Assembly: GCA_044226535.1 (NCBI GenBank)
Contig: JBGAGT010000005.1
Coordinates: 124,001 to 188,000, forward strand
From: VBCG01 sp044226535
GTDB taxonomy: Bacteria > Pseudomonadota > Gammaproteobacteria > Burkholderiales > Casimicrobiaceae
Direction of reading: 5' to 3'
DNA length: 64,000 bases
Below, piece by piece: positions 54,791-62,945 of the stretch. The notes beneath the pieces are model-generated. The model searched no databases. It saw only the letters and a program-made list of their open reading frames with translations, and was not told the origin of the DNA. A program made the translations under genes and the position numbers. The stretch's first letter is position 1; each line of letters starts with the position of its first letter.

Positions 54791-55741
54791 TCAATCCTGC
54801 GCGGGCGGCTCCGACGGCGGCAGCACGCGCCGCCGGCTCTCGTACCAGGTGAGGAAGATGCCGCTGCCGATGATCACGCCCATGCCCGAAAGCGTGTGTG
54901 CGTCGGGAAACTCGCCGAAGGCGACGAGGCCGATGCTGGTGGCGAACACGAGTTGCACGTAGGTGATGGCGGCGAGCCCCGTGGCGGGCGCCATCTGCAG
55001 CGCGCGGATGAACAGGAAGTGGCCGAGGCTCGACATCAGGCCGATCGCGACGAGCTCGGCGAGCTGCCAGCCGCGCGGCCATCGCTCGACGCCCTGCCAG
55101 GGCATCAGCAGCGTGAGCCCCAGCGCGCCGACGAGGCCGGTGTAGAACAGCATGGAGCGCGCATCGTCGCTGGCGAGCTTGCGCGTCAGCACCTGGTAGA
55201 TCGCGACCACCAGCGCGGCGGTGAGCGGAAGCAGCGCGGCGCCGCGGAACACGTCCGAGCCCGGGCGTACGATCAGCAGCACCCCGGCCATGCCCGCCGC
55301 CACCGAGATCGCGCGGGCGGCGGTCATGCGCTCGCCCAGCACCAGCACCGCGAGGATGGTCAGCAGCGTCGGCGAGGCGAAGTTGAGCGCCGTCGCGTCG
55401 GCGAGCGGCAGGTTGCGGAACGACAGCACGACCAGCGAGGACGAGGTGGCGAGCAGCAGCCCGCGCGCGCATTGCAGGGGCACCGACTGCGTGGCGACGA
55501 GGCGCCTGCCCATCGACGGGGCGAGCAGCGCCACCAGGAGGATGGTCTGCAGCCAGTAGCGCACCCAGACGATGAAAGTCGCCGGGTAGTCGCGGACGAG
55601 GTGCTTGCTGGTGGCATCCATTACCGACAGCACCAGGATCGCCAGCACCATGGTGAGGGCGGCGCGGGCGGTGAGGTGGCCGCCGGCGTGGCCGGAAGGC
55701 GGGGCGGGAGGCGCCGCTTTCGCGGGTGGAGCGCGGTCCAT
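54791..55741 (-). CDS. EamA/DMT-superfamily permease
   Basis: 316 residues from the ATG at 55741. Ten predicted helices in two EamA halves: LVLSVMDATSKHLVRDYPATFI and FRNLPLADATALNFASPTLLTIL in the first half (each only partly quoted in family terms as LSVMDATSKHL and ADATALNFASPTLLT), VVAIYQVLTRKLASDDARSM and FIRALQMAPATGLAAITYVQ in the second. The family exports metabolites or drugs. The C-terminus has RRRVLPPSEPPAQD. It is convergent with nothing nearby and divergent from the cyclase gene across 122 bases. Substrate unknown. Confidence 0.87.
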   Translation of the reverse strand: MDRAPPAKAAPPAPPSGHAGGHLTARAALTMVLAILVLSVMDATSKHLVRDYPATFIVWVRYWLQTILLVALLAPSMGRRLVATQSVPLQCARGLLLATSSSLVVLSFRNLPLADATALNFASPTLLTILAVLVLGERMTAARAISVAAGMAGVLLIVRPGSDVFRGAALLPLTAALVVAIYQVLTRKLASDDARSMLFYTGLVGALGLTLLMPWQGVERWPRGWQLAELVAIGLMSSLGHFLFIRALQMAPATGLAAITYVQLVFATSIGLVAFGEFPDAHTLSGMGVIIGSGIFLTWYESRRRVLPPSEPPAQD

Positions 55742-55863
55742 TGCGCCGCGAAGTCTAGCGCACCACTGCTTTCGCGCGCCGCGTCCCCGAATGGGTGCCG
55801 ATTGGCCCCCGCCGGCGCGCGTCCCGTATGATCGCGGCACCGCGCCTTCGCACGCGGGCGACC

Positions 55864-57948
55864 ATGGCCTCGACCCCGTCCGACGCCCTCCCCACCGGCA
55901 CCGTCACCCTGCTGTTCACCGACATCGAGGGCAGCACGCGGCTGTGGGAATCGCACCCCGCGGCGATGCGCCCTGCCCTGGCGCGGCACGACGCGCTGCT
56001 GCGGGCTTGCATCGATGCCCACGGCGGGCGCATCTTCAAGACCGGTGGCGACGCCTTCTTCGCCGCCTTCGCGGTGGCGACCGACGCGGTCGCCGCGGCG
56101 CTCGACGCGCAGCGCGCGCTGGCGCGCGAGCCCTGGCCGGGCAGCGTGCCCCTGCGCGCGCGCATGGCCCTGCACACCGGCGCCGTCGAGTTGCGCGAAG
56201 GCGACTACTTCGGCGGCGCGGTGAGCCGCGTGGCGCGCATGGTGGCCGCGGCGCACGGCGGCCAGACGCTGCTCTCCGAATCGACGCACAACCTCTGCCG
56301 CGACCAGCTCCCGCCGCTGGCGCGCGTTGCGCCGCTGGGCGCGTTCGCGTTCAAGGACATCGAGCGCGCCGAGGGCGTGTTCCAGCTCGGCCACCCCGAC
56401 CTCGCCGCGACGTTTCCGCCGCTGCGCGCCGCGGCCGCCGCGGTAGCCGGCGGCGCGACGGCGGAGCAGGGTCCCGCGCGCGCGGCGGGGGGCGAGCGCG
56501 AGGCGCCCTCGATCGCGGTCCTGCCCTTCGTCAACATGAGCCAGGACCCGGACAACGCCTACTTCGCCGACGGGCTGTCCGAGGAACTCCTCAACGTGCT
56601 GGCCAAGATCCGCGGCCTGCGCGTCGCATCGCGCACCTCGGCGTTCTCGTTCAAGGGCAGCAGCGTCGACATTCCCACCATCGCGCGCAAGCTCAACGTG
56701 CGCAGCGTGCTCGAGGGCAGCGTGCGCAAGGCGGGCAAGCGTGTGCGCGTGACCGCGCAGCTGATCGAGGTCGATTCCGACTCGCACCTGTGGTCGGAGA
56801 CCTACGACCGCGACCTCGACGACATCTTCGCGGTGCAGGACGACATCGCCCAGTCGGTGGTGAAGGAGCTGCGCGGGATGCTGCTGGGCAACACGGCCGC
56901 GGCGGCCTCGCCCGCGGGAGCGGCCCCGCAGCCCGATGCCGCCTCGAACGCCGCGGCGTCGGCCGCCGCGGACGTGCAGCGCGCCAGCGTGGGCCGCACC
57001 CGCGACACCGAAGCCTACGAGCTCTACCTGCGCGCCAGGGCCCTGACCGGCAAGCTCACCCAGGCCGCGACCGACGAGGCGATCGCGCTGCTCGAACGCG
57101 CGATCGCGCTCGATCCGCGCTTCGCGCTGGCCTGGGCCGCGCTGTCGCAGGTGCACCGTGAGCAGGCGGGTTACGGCTTCACCGGCATTCGCGAGGGTGC
57201 CGACCGTGCACGCGCGGCCGCCCGCAAGGCGATCGAGCTGGAGCCCGATCTCGCGGCCGGCCACCTCGAGCTCGCGCGCACGCTGCTCGGCTACGACTGG
57301 GACTTCGCGGGTGCGCGGCGAGCGCTCGACCGCGCGTTGGCGTTGACGCCAACCGATCCGGGAACGCTGATGACCGCGTCCTCGCTGGCGGGCGTCGAAG
57401 GCAATCCGGAGGCGCGCATCGCGTTCGCGCAGCGCGCGCTGGCGCTCGACCCGCTTTCCGCCGACGCGCATTGGCGCAGCGGATTCACCCACTTCGGCGC
57501 AGGACGCTACCAAGAGGCACTCGTGGCGTTGCGCGAGGTGGCGAGGCTCGACCCGTCGCGCTCGATCGTCCAGCCGGTGATCTCGGTGGTGCACACCTTG
57601 CGCGGGGAACTCGACGAGGCCAGGGCGGCGCTCGAGGGCGAGCATCATCCGGTGTTCCAGCGCCTCGCGCTGTCGATGCTCGAATGGCGCCGCGGCGATC
57701 GTGCCGCATCGGATGCCGCCAAGCAGTCGCTGATCGACGGCTACGCGTGGACGGCGGCATTCCAGGTGGCGGCGCTTTGCGCGTTCCGCGGCGAGGTCGA
57801 CGAAGCCTTCGACTGGCTCGACACGGCCCACCGGCAGCGCGACCCGGGCATGACGCTGCTGCAGAACGATCCCGTGCTGCAGGTGCTGAAGGACGACCCC
57901 CGCTGGAACGCCGTGCTCGACCGCATGGGGATCATTCGCGCGGCGTAG
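55864..57948 (+). CDS. class III nucleotide cyclase with TolB-N-like and TPR domains
   Basis: 694 residues from the ATG at 55864. Residues about 10-180 are a class III cyclase: LLFTDIEGSTRLWE gives the metal Asp, FKTGGDAFFAAF the base-specifying Lys and second Asp. The usual transition-state Asn of the VNRxAR motif is Ser121 here (AVSRVARM), which may lower or change activity. A FlgO/TolB-N-like domain follows at about 215-350 (SIAVLPFVNMSQDPDNAYFADGLSEEL, in part). TPR helices extend from about 380 to the end (EAIALLERAIALDPRFALAW, AFDWLDTAHRQRDPGM). Cytoplasmic; the product could be cAMP if active. The 3' end overlaps the LpxD-like gene by 17 bases. Confidence 0.87.
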   Translation: MASTPSDALPTGTVTLLFTDIEGSTRLWESHPAAMRPALARHDALLRACIDAHGGRIFKTGGDAFFAAFAVATDAVAAALDAQRALAREPWPGSVPLRARMALHTGAVELREGDYFGGAVSRVARMVAAAHGGQTLLSESTHNLCRDQLPPLARVAPLGAFAFKDIERAEGVFQLGHPDLAATFPPLRAAAAAVAGGATAEQGPARAAGGEREAPSIAVLPFVNMSQDPDNAYFADGLSEELLNVLAKIRGLRVASRTSAFSFKGSSVDIPTIARKLNVRSVLEGSVRKAGKRVRVTAQLIEVDSDSHLWSETYDRDLDDIFAVQDDIAQSVVKELRGMLLGNTAAAASPAGAAPQPDAASNAAASAAADVQRASVGRTRDTEAYELYLRARALTGKLTQAATDEAIALLERAIALDPRFALAWAALSQVHREQAGYGFTGIREGADRARAAARKAIELEPDLAAGHLELARTLLGYDWDFAGARRALDRALALTPTDPGTLMTASSLAGVEGNPEARIAFAQRALALDPLSADAHWRSGFTHFGAGRYQEALVALREVARLDPSRSIVQPVISVVHTLRGELDEARAALEGEHHPVFQRLALSMLEWRRGDRAASDAAKQSLIDGYAWTAAFQVAALCAFRGEVDEAFDWLDTAHRQRDPGMTLLQNDPVLQVLKDDPRWNAVLDRMGIIRAA

Positions 57949-58891
57949 GGCCGAAGCGCCGCATCCGCGCGACCGGCACCGCGGGCACGCCCACCAGCCG
58001 CGCGTCGCGCGGCGCATCGCGTGTCGCGACACCGCCGCCGGCGACGACCACGCCGTCGTCGAGCGAGACGTTGTCGACGACGACGGCGCCGATGCCGAGC
58101 AGCGCGCCCACGCCCACGCGAGCGTGTCCCGCGACCAGCGTGCCCGCCGACAGCCACGCGCGCTCGCCGATGTCGACGCCGTGGCTCACGTACACGCCGC
58201 TGCCGAGCTTGGCGTCGGCGCCGATCAGCGTATGCGACAGCATGCCGCGGCACACGGTCGCATTGGCGCCGATGTCGACGCGCGGGCCGATGCGCACGCC
58301 ACCCAAGTGGGGGAAGAAGCGACGGCGCCCGTCGTCGCCGTCGTGATAGCCCAGGCCCACCCAGCCGACGACGCTGTTGGGGCCGATGGTGCAGTCGTCG
58401 CCGATCGTGGTGTCGCCGTAGACGACCGCGCCGGGCTCGATGCGGCTGCGCGCGCCCACCGCCACGTTGGCGCCCAAGGAAGCCTGGGGTGACACCTGCG
58501 CGGTCGCGTCGACGTTCGCCTGGGCGTGCACGCCGCGCGCTGGCGCGGGCGGCCGCGCCGAGCCCGGCAGCAGCCACTCCACGAGGTCGATGAAGGCGCT
58601 GCGCAAGTCGGCGACCGCGATGAGCGTCTGCGCATCACGCGCAGGCGCCCGCAGGGTTGCGGGAACGATGACGATCGAAGCGTCGCTCGCCGCGAGCACG
58701 TCGGGATCGGCGCGGTCGCAGAACGCGAGCGAGCCGGCCGGCGCGCTTCCGAGGCCCGCGATGGCGTGTGCGCGCTGCGCGCCGTCGCCGAGAACGCGGC
58801 TGCCGGCCGGCAATCGCGCCGCCAGCGCGGCGGCATTGACGCCTTCGGCGAGCGGACGCGAAAAAGGTCGCGTGCCTGCATCCGTCGTCAT
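57932..58891 (-). CDS. LpxD-like hexapeptide N-acyltransferase
   Basis: 319 residues from the ATG at 58891. The N-terminal part (AHAIAGLGSAPAGSLAFCDR) corresponds to the LpxD uridine-binding domain, and the C-terminal part is a left-handed beta helix of hexapeptide repeats (NVDATAQVSPQASLGANVAVG, given as QVSPQASLGANVAV; YVSHGVDIGERAWLSAGT). The family acylates UDP-GlcN-type sugars. A general lipid A lpxD would sit beside lpxA/fabZ; this gene is instead next to a glycosyltransferase, so a different sugar may be used. Overlaps the cyclase by 17 bases at its end. Confidence 0.82.
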   Translation of the reverse strand: MTTDAGTRPFSRPLAEGVNAAALAARLPAGSRVLGDGAQRAHAIAGLGSAPAGSLAFCDRADPDVLAASDASIVIVPATLRAPARDAQTLIAVADLRSAFIDLVEWLLPGSARPPAPARGVHAQANVDATAQVSPQASLGANVAVGARSRIEPGAVVYGDTTIGDDCTIGPNSVVGWVGLGYHDGDDGRRRFFPHLGGVRIGPRVDIGANATVCRGMLSHTLIGADAKLGSGVYVSHGVDIGERAWLSAGTLVAGHARVGVGALLGIGAVVVDNVSLDDGVVVAGGGVATRDAPRDARLVGVPAVPVARMRRFGPTPRE

Positions 58892-58922
58892 GGCGCTGCT
58901 CCGCGCGCGCCGGCCACGAAGC

Positions 58923-59786
58923 TCACGCCGGTGTCCTGCGTGCCGGCTGCGCACGCACGCCCGCGAGGATCTCCTCCTCGCGCGGCATGCGCTCGGGCGC
59001 CACGTAGCGGGCAAGGTCGACGCCTGCGCGCTGCATCATCAGGAGCTGCACGGGTGGCTGCTCGTCGAGGCGCACGCTGTAATTCACGCTGGCAATGCCG
59101 CTGGTTCCCCAGCTGCGGTTGCGCAGTTTCTCGAACACCTGCCGGTCACCCCCGGTGCCGTCGGGGTGGCGCGTCATCGCCCACTCGGGGAACGCGTCGT
59201 AGCAGGCGTGCGCATCCATCAGGTAGCAGTTGGCGTCGACGAAGCCCCCGTGCATCCCCGCATACACGCCGCGGCCAGGTCCCACCGACTCCCAGGTGTC
59301 GACGCAGAGCCTGTCGCCGCTCCTGCTGTCGCAAAAGTTCCGCAGCGCGAACGCCCATGCCTTGCCATCGACCGCCGCGCGCAGCGTCGCGAAATGATCG
59401 GGCGCCAGCGTGTTGTCGTCGTCGAGGTAGGCGACGTGGCGGCTGTTGACGGCGAAGCTCATGATCGTCTTGAGCGCGCCGCCGAACCGGCTGGGGTACA
59501 CGCCGCCGTGGCGCGCCGACGTCGAGTAGCCGAGGTCGAGCAGCGTGACGGCGACATGCGAGGGGCATTCGCGCAGCAGCGCGTCGACCAGCGCGCGCGC
59601 GCCCTCCCAGCGGTCGACGCCCAGCACGACGTGGATGCGGCCGTCGAAGCGCTGCGCGTAGATCGAGCGCAGCGCCTCGGCCAGCGTGGGGCGGACAACG
59701 GTGGGCATGGCCACGCCGACGTCGAACGGCGCCTTGGGTCCCGCCTGGGTCCCCGCCTTCGCGGGGATGACGGGTCGCGTATCCAC
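58923..59786 (-). CDS. GT2-like glycosyltransferase
   Basis: 287 residues from the GTG at 59786, two bases after the preceding gene ends. The GT-A core begins FDVGVAMPTVVRPTLAEAL; a DDD-type metal motif is in RHVAYLDDDNTLAPDHF, and the C-terminal side has GTGGDRQVFEKLRN. Upstream of the core, residues about 5-15 (PVIPAKAGTQAG) come from a palindromic repeat copy inserted at 59747-59771. An ATG at 59708 would cut off the first beta strand, so GTG is preferred. Substrate unknown. The gene follows the TPR-like protein and precedes the LpxD-like gene, a likely surface-sugar group. Confidence 0.78.
   Translation of the reverse strand: MDTRPVIPAKAGTQAGPKAPFDVGVAMPTVVRPTLAEALRSIYAQRFDGRIHVVLGVDRWEGARALVDALLRECPSHVAVTLLDLGYSTSARHGGVYPSRFGGALKTIMSFAVNSRHVAYLDDDNTLAPDHFATLRAAVDGKAWAFALRNFCDSRSGDRLCVDTWESVGPGRGVYAGMHGGFVDANCYLMDAHACYDAFPEWAMTRHPDGTGGDRQVFEKLRNRSWGTSGIASVNYSVRLDEQPPVQLLMMQRAGVDLARYVAPERMPREEEILAGVRAQPARRTPA
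59747..59771. repeat. palindromic repeat copy inside glycosyltransferase 5' end
   Basis: One copy in GGGTCCCCGC orientation, lying within the first codons of the glycosyltransferase gene and in frame with it. Confidence 0.85.
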
Positions 59787-59787
59787 G

Positions 59788-60723
59788 TCAGGCGCCCTTC
59801 GCCTTCGCGTCGAACCAGGACGCGAGGCCCGCGTCGTCGAAGCCGGCAGCGAGCGCCAGCGCGCCGGCGCGTGCCTCGTCCGCCTCGGCTGCGCGCCGCT
59901 GGCCGCGAAGGGCGCGCGCGAGCTCGAGCAGCAGGAAGGCCTGGTCGACGTCCTCGCTGCCGTTCGCGTCGATGGTCGCGAGGCCCGCCTTTGCCGCAGC
60001 TTCTCCCGCAGGCCACTCGCCGAGCTTGTTGGCGCACAGCGCGACGAGGTAGTCGGCGCGCTCGTGGTTGACCCAGGTGCCTGTCCGGCGCCACAGGCTG
60101 CGTGCCGCCTCGGCGCCCGCCGTCAGCGCGCGGCGCAGCACGGGATCGTCGAGGTCGGCGTCGTCGCGCTCGAGGAGGGACGACACGATGTTGTTGACGC
60201 TGGCCGCGAGCAGCTGTGCGGGCTCGACCGGCGCGCCCGCGGTGCCGAGGAGGTCGAGGCCATGATTGAACGACGCGGCGAGCGCCGGTACCGGCATCCC
60301 TTCGCCACCGTACATCAGCGTACCCATGCGGCAGGCGAGCATCGCGCCGAGCGGCGTCGCGCCTTCGGTGGCGGCGAGCCTCGCCTCGGCGGCGCAGGCG
60401 GCGGCGGCGTCGCCGGCCCAGCACGCGGTCGCGGCGAGGTTTCGCAGAACCGCGGGCTGGGCGGCATCGCCGCAGCCGCGGCGCTGCAGCGACAGCGCTT
60501 GCGTCCAGTCGCCAAGCTTTTCGCCGACGACGTGCGCGACCAACCAGGAAAACCGCGGCAGGTCCTCGCCCGCGACCGGCGACCCGGCGATCGCGACGAG
60601 GCCGTCGCGCGCGGCCTGCGGGTCGTCGTCGTGGATGCGCAGCACTTCGGCGAGGGTCGGCGCGGACACGTTGCGACTCGCCTTCTCGGCGAGGGCGTCG
60701 GAATCACGCGTCGCGGTCGTCAT
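59788..60723 (-). CDS. TPR-like helical repeat protein
   Basis: 311 residues with no signal peptide (MTTATRDSDALAEKASRN). It is all-helical with Ala/Leu-rich, about 34-residue units (LVAHVVGEKLGDWTQALSLQ, ELARALRGQRRAAEADEARA), suggesting TPR-like scaffolding. It starts the group that continues with the glycosyltransferase two bases away and the LpxD-like gene. It could organise enzymes or be a sugar-processing accessory protein. I do not recognise a closer family. Confidence 0.7.
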   Translation of the reverse strand: MTTATRDSDALAEKASRNVSAPTLAEVLRIHDDDPQAARDGLVAIAGSPVAGEDLPRFSWLVAHVVGEKLGDWTQALSLQRRGCGDAAQPAVLRNLAATACWAGDAAAACAAEARLAATEGATPLGAMLACRMGTLMYGGEGMPVPALAASFNHGLDLLGTAGAPVEPAQLLAASVNNIVSSLLERDDADLDDPVLRRALTAGAEAARSLWRRTGTWVNHERADYLVALCANKLGEWPAGEAAAKAGLATIDANGSEDVDQAFLLLELARALRGQRRAAEADEARAGALALAAGFDDAGLASWFDAKAKGA

Positions 60724-60795
60724 GGCGGTCCCTTCTCGGAGCGTCGCCGGCAGGTGCCGGATGGGCGGCTGCCGCGATCGAAACGGTACCAGCTT

Positions 60796-62097
60796 CTACG
60801 GCGCACGCAACCGCAGTGCCGCGATCCCCGCGGCCAGGATGTCGGCGCCTTCGGCGACGACGATGTCGGGCCGCAACGCCCAGCGCGGATGGCCATGGCG
60901 GTCGTAGACGGGCTCGGCCGAGTATTGCGCGGCGATGCCCGTCCGGTCGAGGCGCAGCGTGAACACCGCCGCGCCGAGGCCCATCATCGGCGTGCCGACG
61001 ATGATCGCGCGTCCCAGGCCATGCATGCCCATGGGAAAGCCCTCGGCCATGCTGCCGCTCCAGTGATCGACCAGCACCACCACCGGCGCGTCGAAGGTGA
61101 AGGGCCCACGCGGCTCGACGACTTCCGTCCAGTACGGGCCGAGGCCCGCGCCTTCGCGCCGGCGCATTCGAGCGTAAGGCGCGGTCGCGTGGATGAAGCG
61201 GCCCATGATCGGCCGCGCGACCGCCGTGTCGCCACCCCCGTTGCCGCGCACGTCGATGACGAGGCCTTGCGCGCCGCGAAGCTCGGCCAGCGCAGCATCG
61301 AAGGCCGCGACCACCTTGTCGTCGGCGAAGCTGCGCAGTGCGATGTAGCCCAGGCCGTCTTCGAGCACGCGCGATTCGACGTCCGGCGCATCGTGCCGCT
61401 TGAGCGCGATCTGCACCTCGCGCGGGGGGGCCGCGCCGCGGCGGACGTCGAAACGCCGCGGCTGGCCGCGCCTTCCGGCGACCGCCGCGTTCACCGCATA
61501 GGCTTCGGCCTTCGCGTCACGGCGCGTGAGGCAGCGCGGCACGAGGTCGCGCACCACGGACGCCGCGGCCATGCCTTCGATGGCGAGCACGCGATCACCG
61601 ATGGCGAGTCCCGCGTCGGCCGCCGCGGAGCCCGGCTGCACGGCAACGATGCGCAGGCTGTCGCCGTCGTGCGAGGCAAGGAGGTCGAACGGCGGCCAGC
61701 GTGGCGTGCCATCCGACGGGGCGGCGAGGTGCGTATGCGCGTCGTAGAGCTCGCGCAGCACGTCGCCCAGCACGCGCTCGAAGGCCTCGTCGTCGGGGGC
61801 GCGCAGCGCCAGCGGGCGGTAGTGCCTGCGCACGGCGTTCCAGTCGATCGCCTTGTCGGCGAAGAAGCAGTAGCGCCGGCCGAGTGTCTCCCAGAGCTCG
61901 TCGAAGTCCTGCGCGTAGCGGATGTCGTGCGGCGACTCCGTGCGGACGCGGGTCGGCCCGAGTGGCTCGGCGCGCGCTCGCGTGGCCTGCGCGCCTTGCG
62001 CGGTGCCGGACGCCGCGAACGCCTGCGGCACCCAAAGCGGCGCGACGAGCAAGGCACCGGCGCGCCTCAGGTTGCGGCGTCTGGCGAGATCGGCCAT
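60796..62097 (-). CDS. exported S41-family (C-terminal processing) peptidase
   Basis: 433 residues. A twin-arginine-like start (RRRNLRRAGALLVAPLW) with a cleavable AFA site suggests Tat or Sec export. The N-terminal helical domain has YAQDFDELWETLGRRYCFF. A PDZ segment is at about 130-190 (GLAIGDRVLAIEGM). The S41 fold follows, with GLVIDVRGNGGGDT and the catalytic Ser in VDHWSGSMAEGFPM. The Lys/Glu of a classic dyad is not obvious, as in the tricorn/C-terminal S41B branch. Divergent from the dienelactone hydrolase gene. Confidence 0.85.
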   Translation of the reverse strand: MADLARRRNLRRAGALLVAPLWVPQAFAASGTAQGAQATRARAEPLGPTRVRTESPHDIRYAQDFDELWETLGRRYCFFADKAIDWNAVRRHYRPLALRAPDDEAFERVLGDVLRELYDAHTHLAAPSDGTPRWPPFDLLASHDGDSLRIVAVQPGSAAADAGLAIGDRVLAIEGMAAASVVRDLVPRCLTRRDAKAEAYAVNAAVAGRRGQPRRFDVRRGAAPPREVQIALKRHDAPDVESRVLEDGLGYIALRSFADDKVVAAFDAALAELRGAQGLVIDVRGNGGGDTAVARPIMGRFIHATAPYARMRRREGAGLGPYWTEVVEPRGPFTFDAPVVVLVDHWSGSMAEGFPMGMHGLGRAIIVGTPMMGLGAAVFTLRLDRTGIAAQYSAEPVYDRHGHPRWALRPDIVVAEGADILAAGIAALRLRAP

Positions 62098-62221
62098 CGG
62101 GAAAGCGTCAGTCTGGAATGCGGCGGAGGAATACGAAGTTCAAGCTGCCGGCCGCGGAGCCGGCTCGCGATTCTGGAGGACAATACCGCATCCATCCGAT
62201 TTTCCCCGAAGGAGCGACATC

Positions 62222-62926
62222 GTGAGCACGCATCGTGGAAGCATGGTCGCGCTGCGGCGGCCGGACGGCAAGGAACTGCAGGGCTACCTGGCGTCGCCGG
62301 CCGGCGCGGAGGGCGCGCCGGGTATCGTCGTCATCCAGGAATGGTGGGGCCTCAACGACCAGATCCGCGGCGTGGCCGATCGCCTCGCCGAGTGCGGCTA
62401 CCGCGCGCTGGTTCCCGACCTCTACCGCGGCAAGAGCACGGTCGAGCAGGAAGAGGCACATCACCTGATGGACGGCCTCAACTTCGGCGACGCCGCGTCG
62501 CAGGACATCCGCGCGGCGGCCGACCACCTGCGGCAACGCTCGTCCAAGGTCGCGATCACCGGGTTTTGCATGGGTGGCGCGCTGACGCTGCTCGCGCTGC
62601 AGAACGTCCCCGACGTGACCGCGGGCGTGGTCTGGTACGGCATGCCGCCGCTGGAGTACATCGACGTGTCGAAGATCAAGGCGCCGCTGTTGGGCCATTG
62701 GGCCACACAGGATGCCTTCTTCCCCATCGCCAACGCGGACGCGCTGGAATCGAAGCTGGCCGGCGCGGGCTCGCGGTTCACCTTCCACCGCTACCTCGCG
62801 CACCACGCCTTCGCCAACGAGACCGCGGTGGGCGAAGGGCGCATCGCTGGCACGCAATACGATTCGGCGTGGTCGCAGCTCGCCTGGGACCGCTCGCTGA
62901 CGTTCTTCGGCCGCACGCTCTGGTAG
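62222..62926 (+). CDS. dienelactone hydrolase family protein
   Basis: 234 residues, GTG start at 62222 after GAAGGAGCGACATC. Alpha/beta hydrolase with catalytic Cys in GFCMGGALTLL, Asp in WATQDAFFP and His in HHAFANETA. EWWGLNDQIRGVADRLA is also typical of the family. The native substrate of such stand-alone members is usually unknown; dienelactone from aromatic degradation is only one possibility. The next gene begins 20 bases downstream with no gap for a promoter. Confidence 0.92.
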   Translation: MSTHRGSMVALRRPDGKELQGYLASPAGAEGAPGIVVIQEWWGLNDQIRGVADRLAECGYRALVPDLYRGKSTVEQEEAHHLMDGLNFGDAASQDIRAAADHLRQRSSKVAITGFCMGGALTLLALQNVPDVTAGVVWYGMPPLEYIDVSKIKAPLLGHWATQDAFFPIANADALESKLAGAGSRFTFHRYLAHHAFANETAVGEGRIAGTQYDSAWSQLAWDRSLTFFGRTLW

Positions 62927-62945
62927 CCGTCCGCCCGCCGACGCC

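Noticed and set aside
54342..55472. Long open frame across the repeat island on the - strand
   Set aside because: It is translated from repeat and hairpin sequence and from antisense of the EamA gene, has an Arg/Ala-rich composition and no family resemblance.
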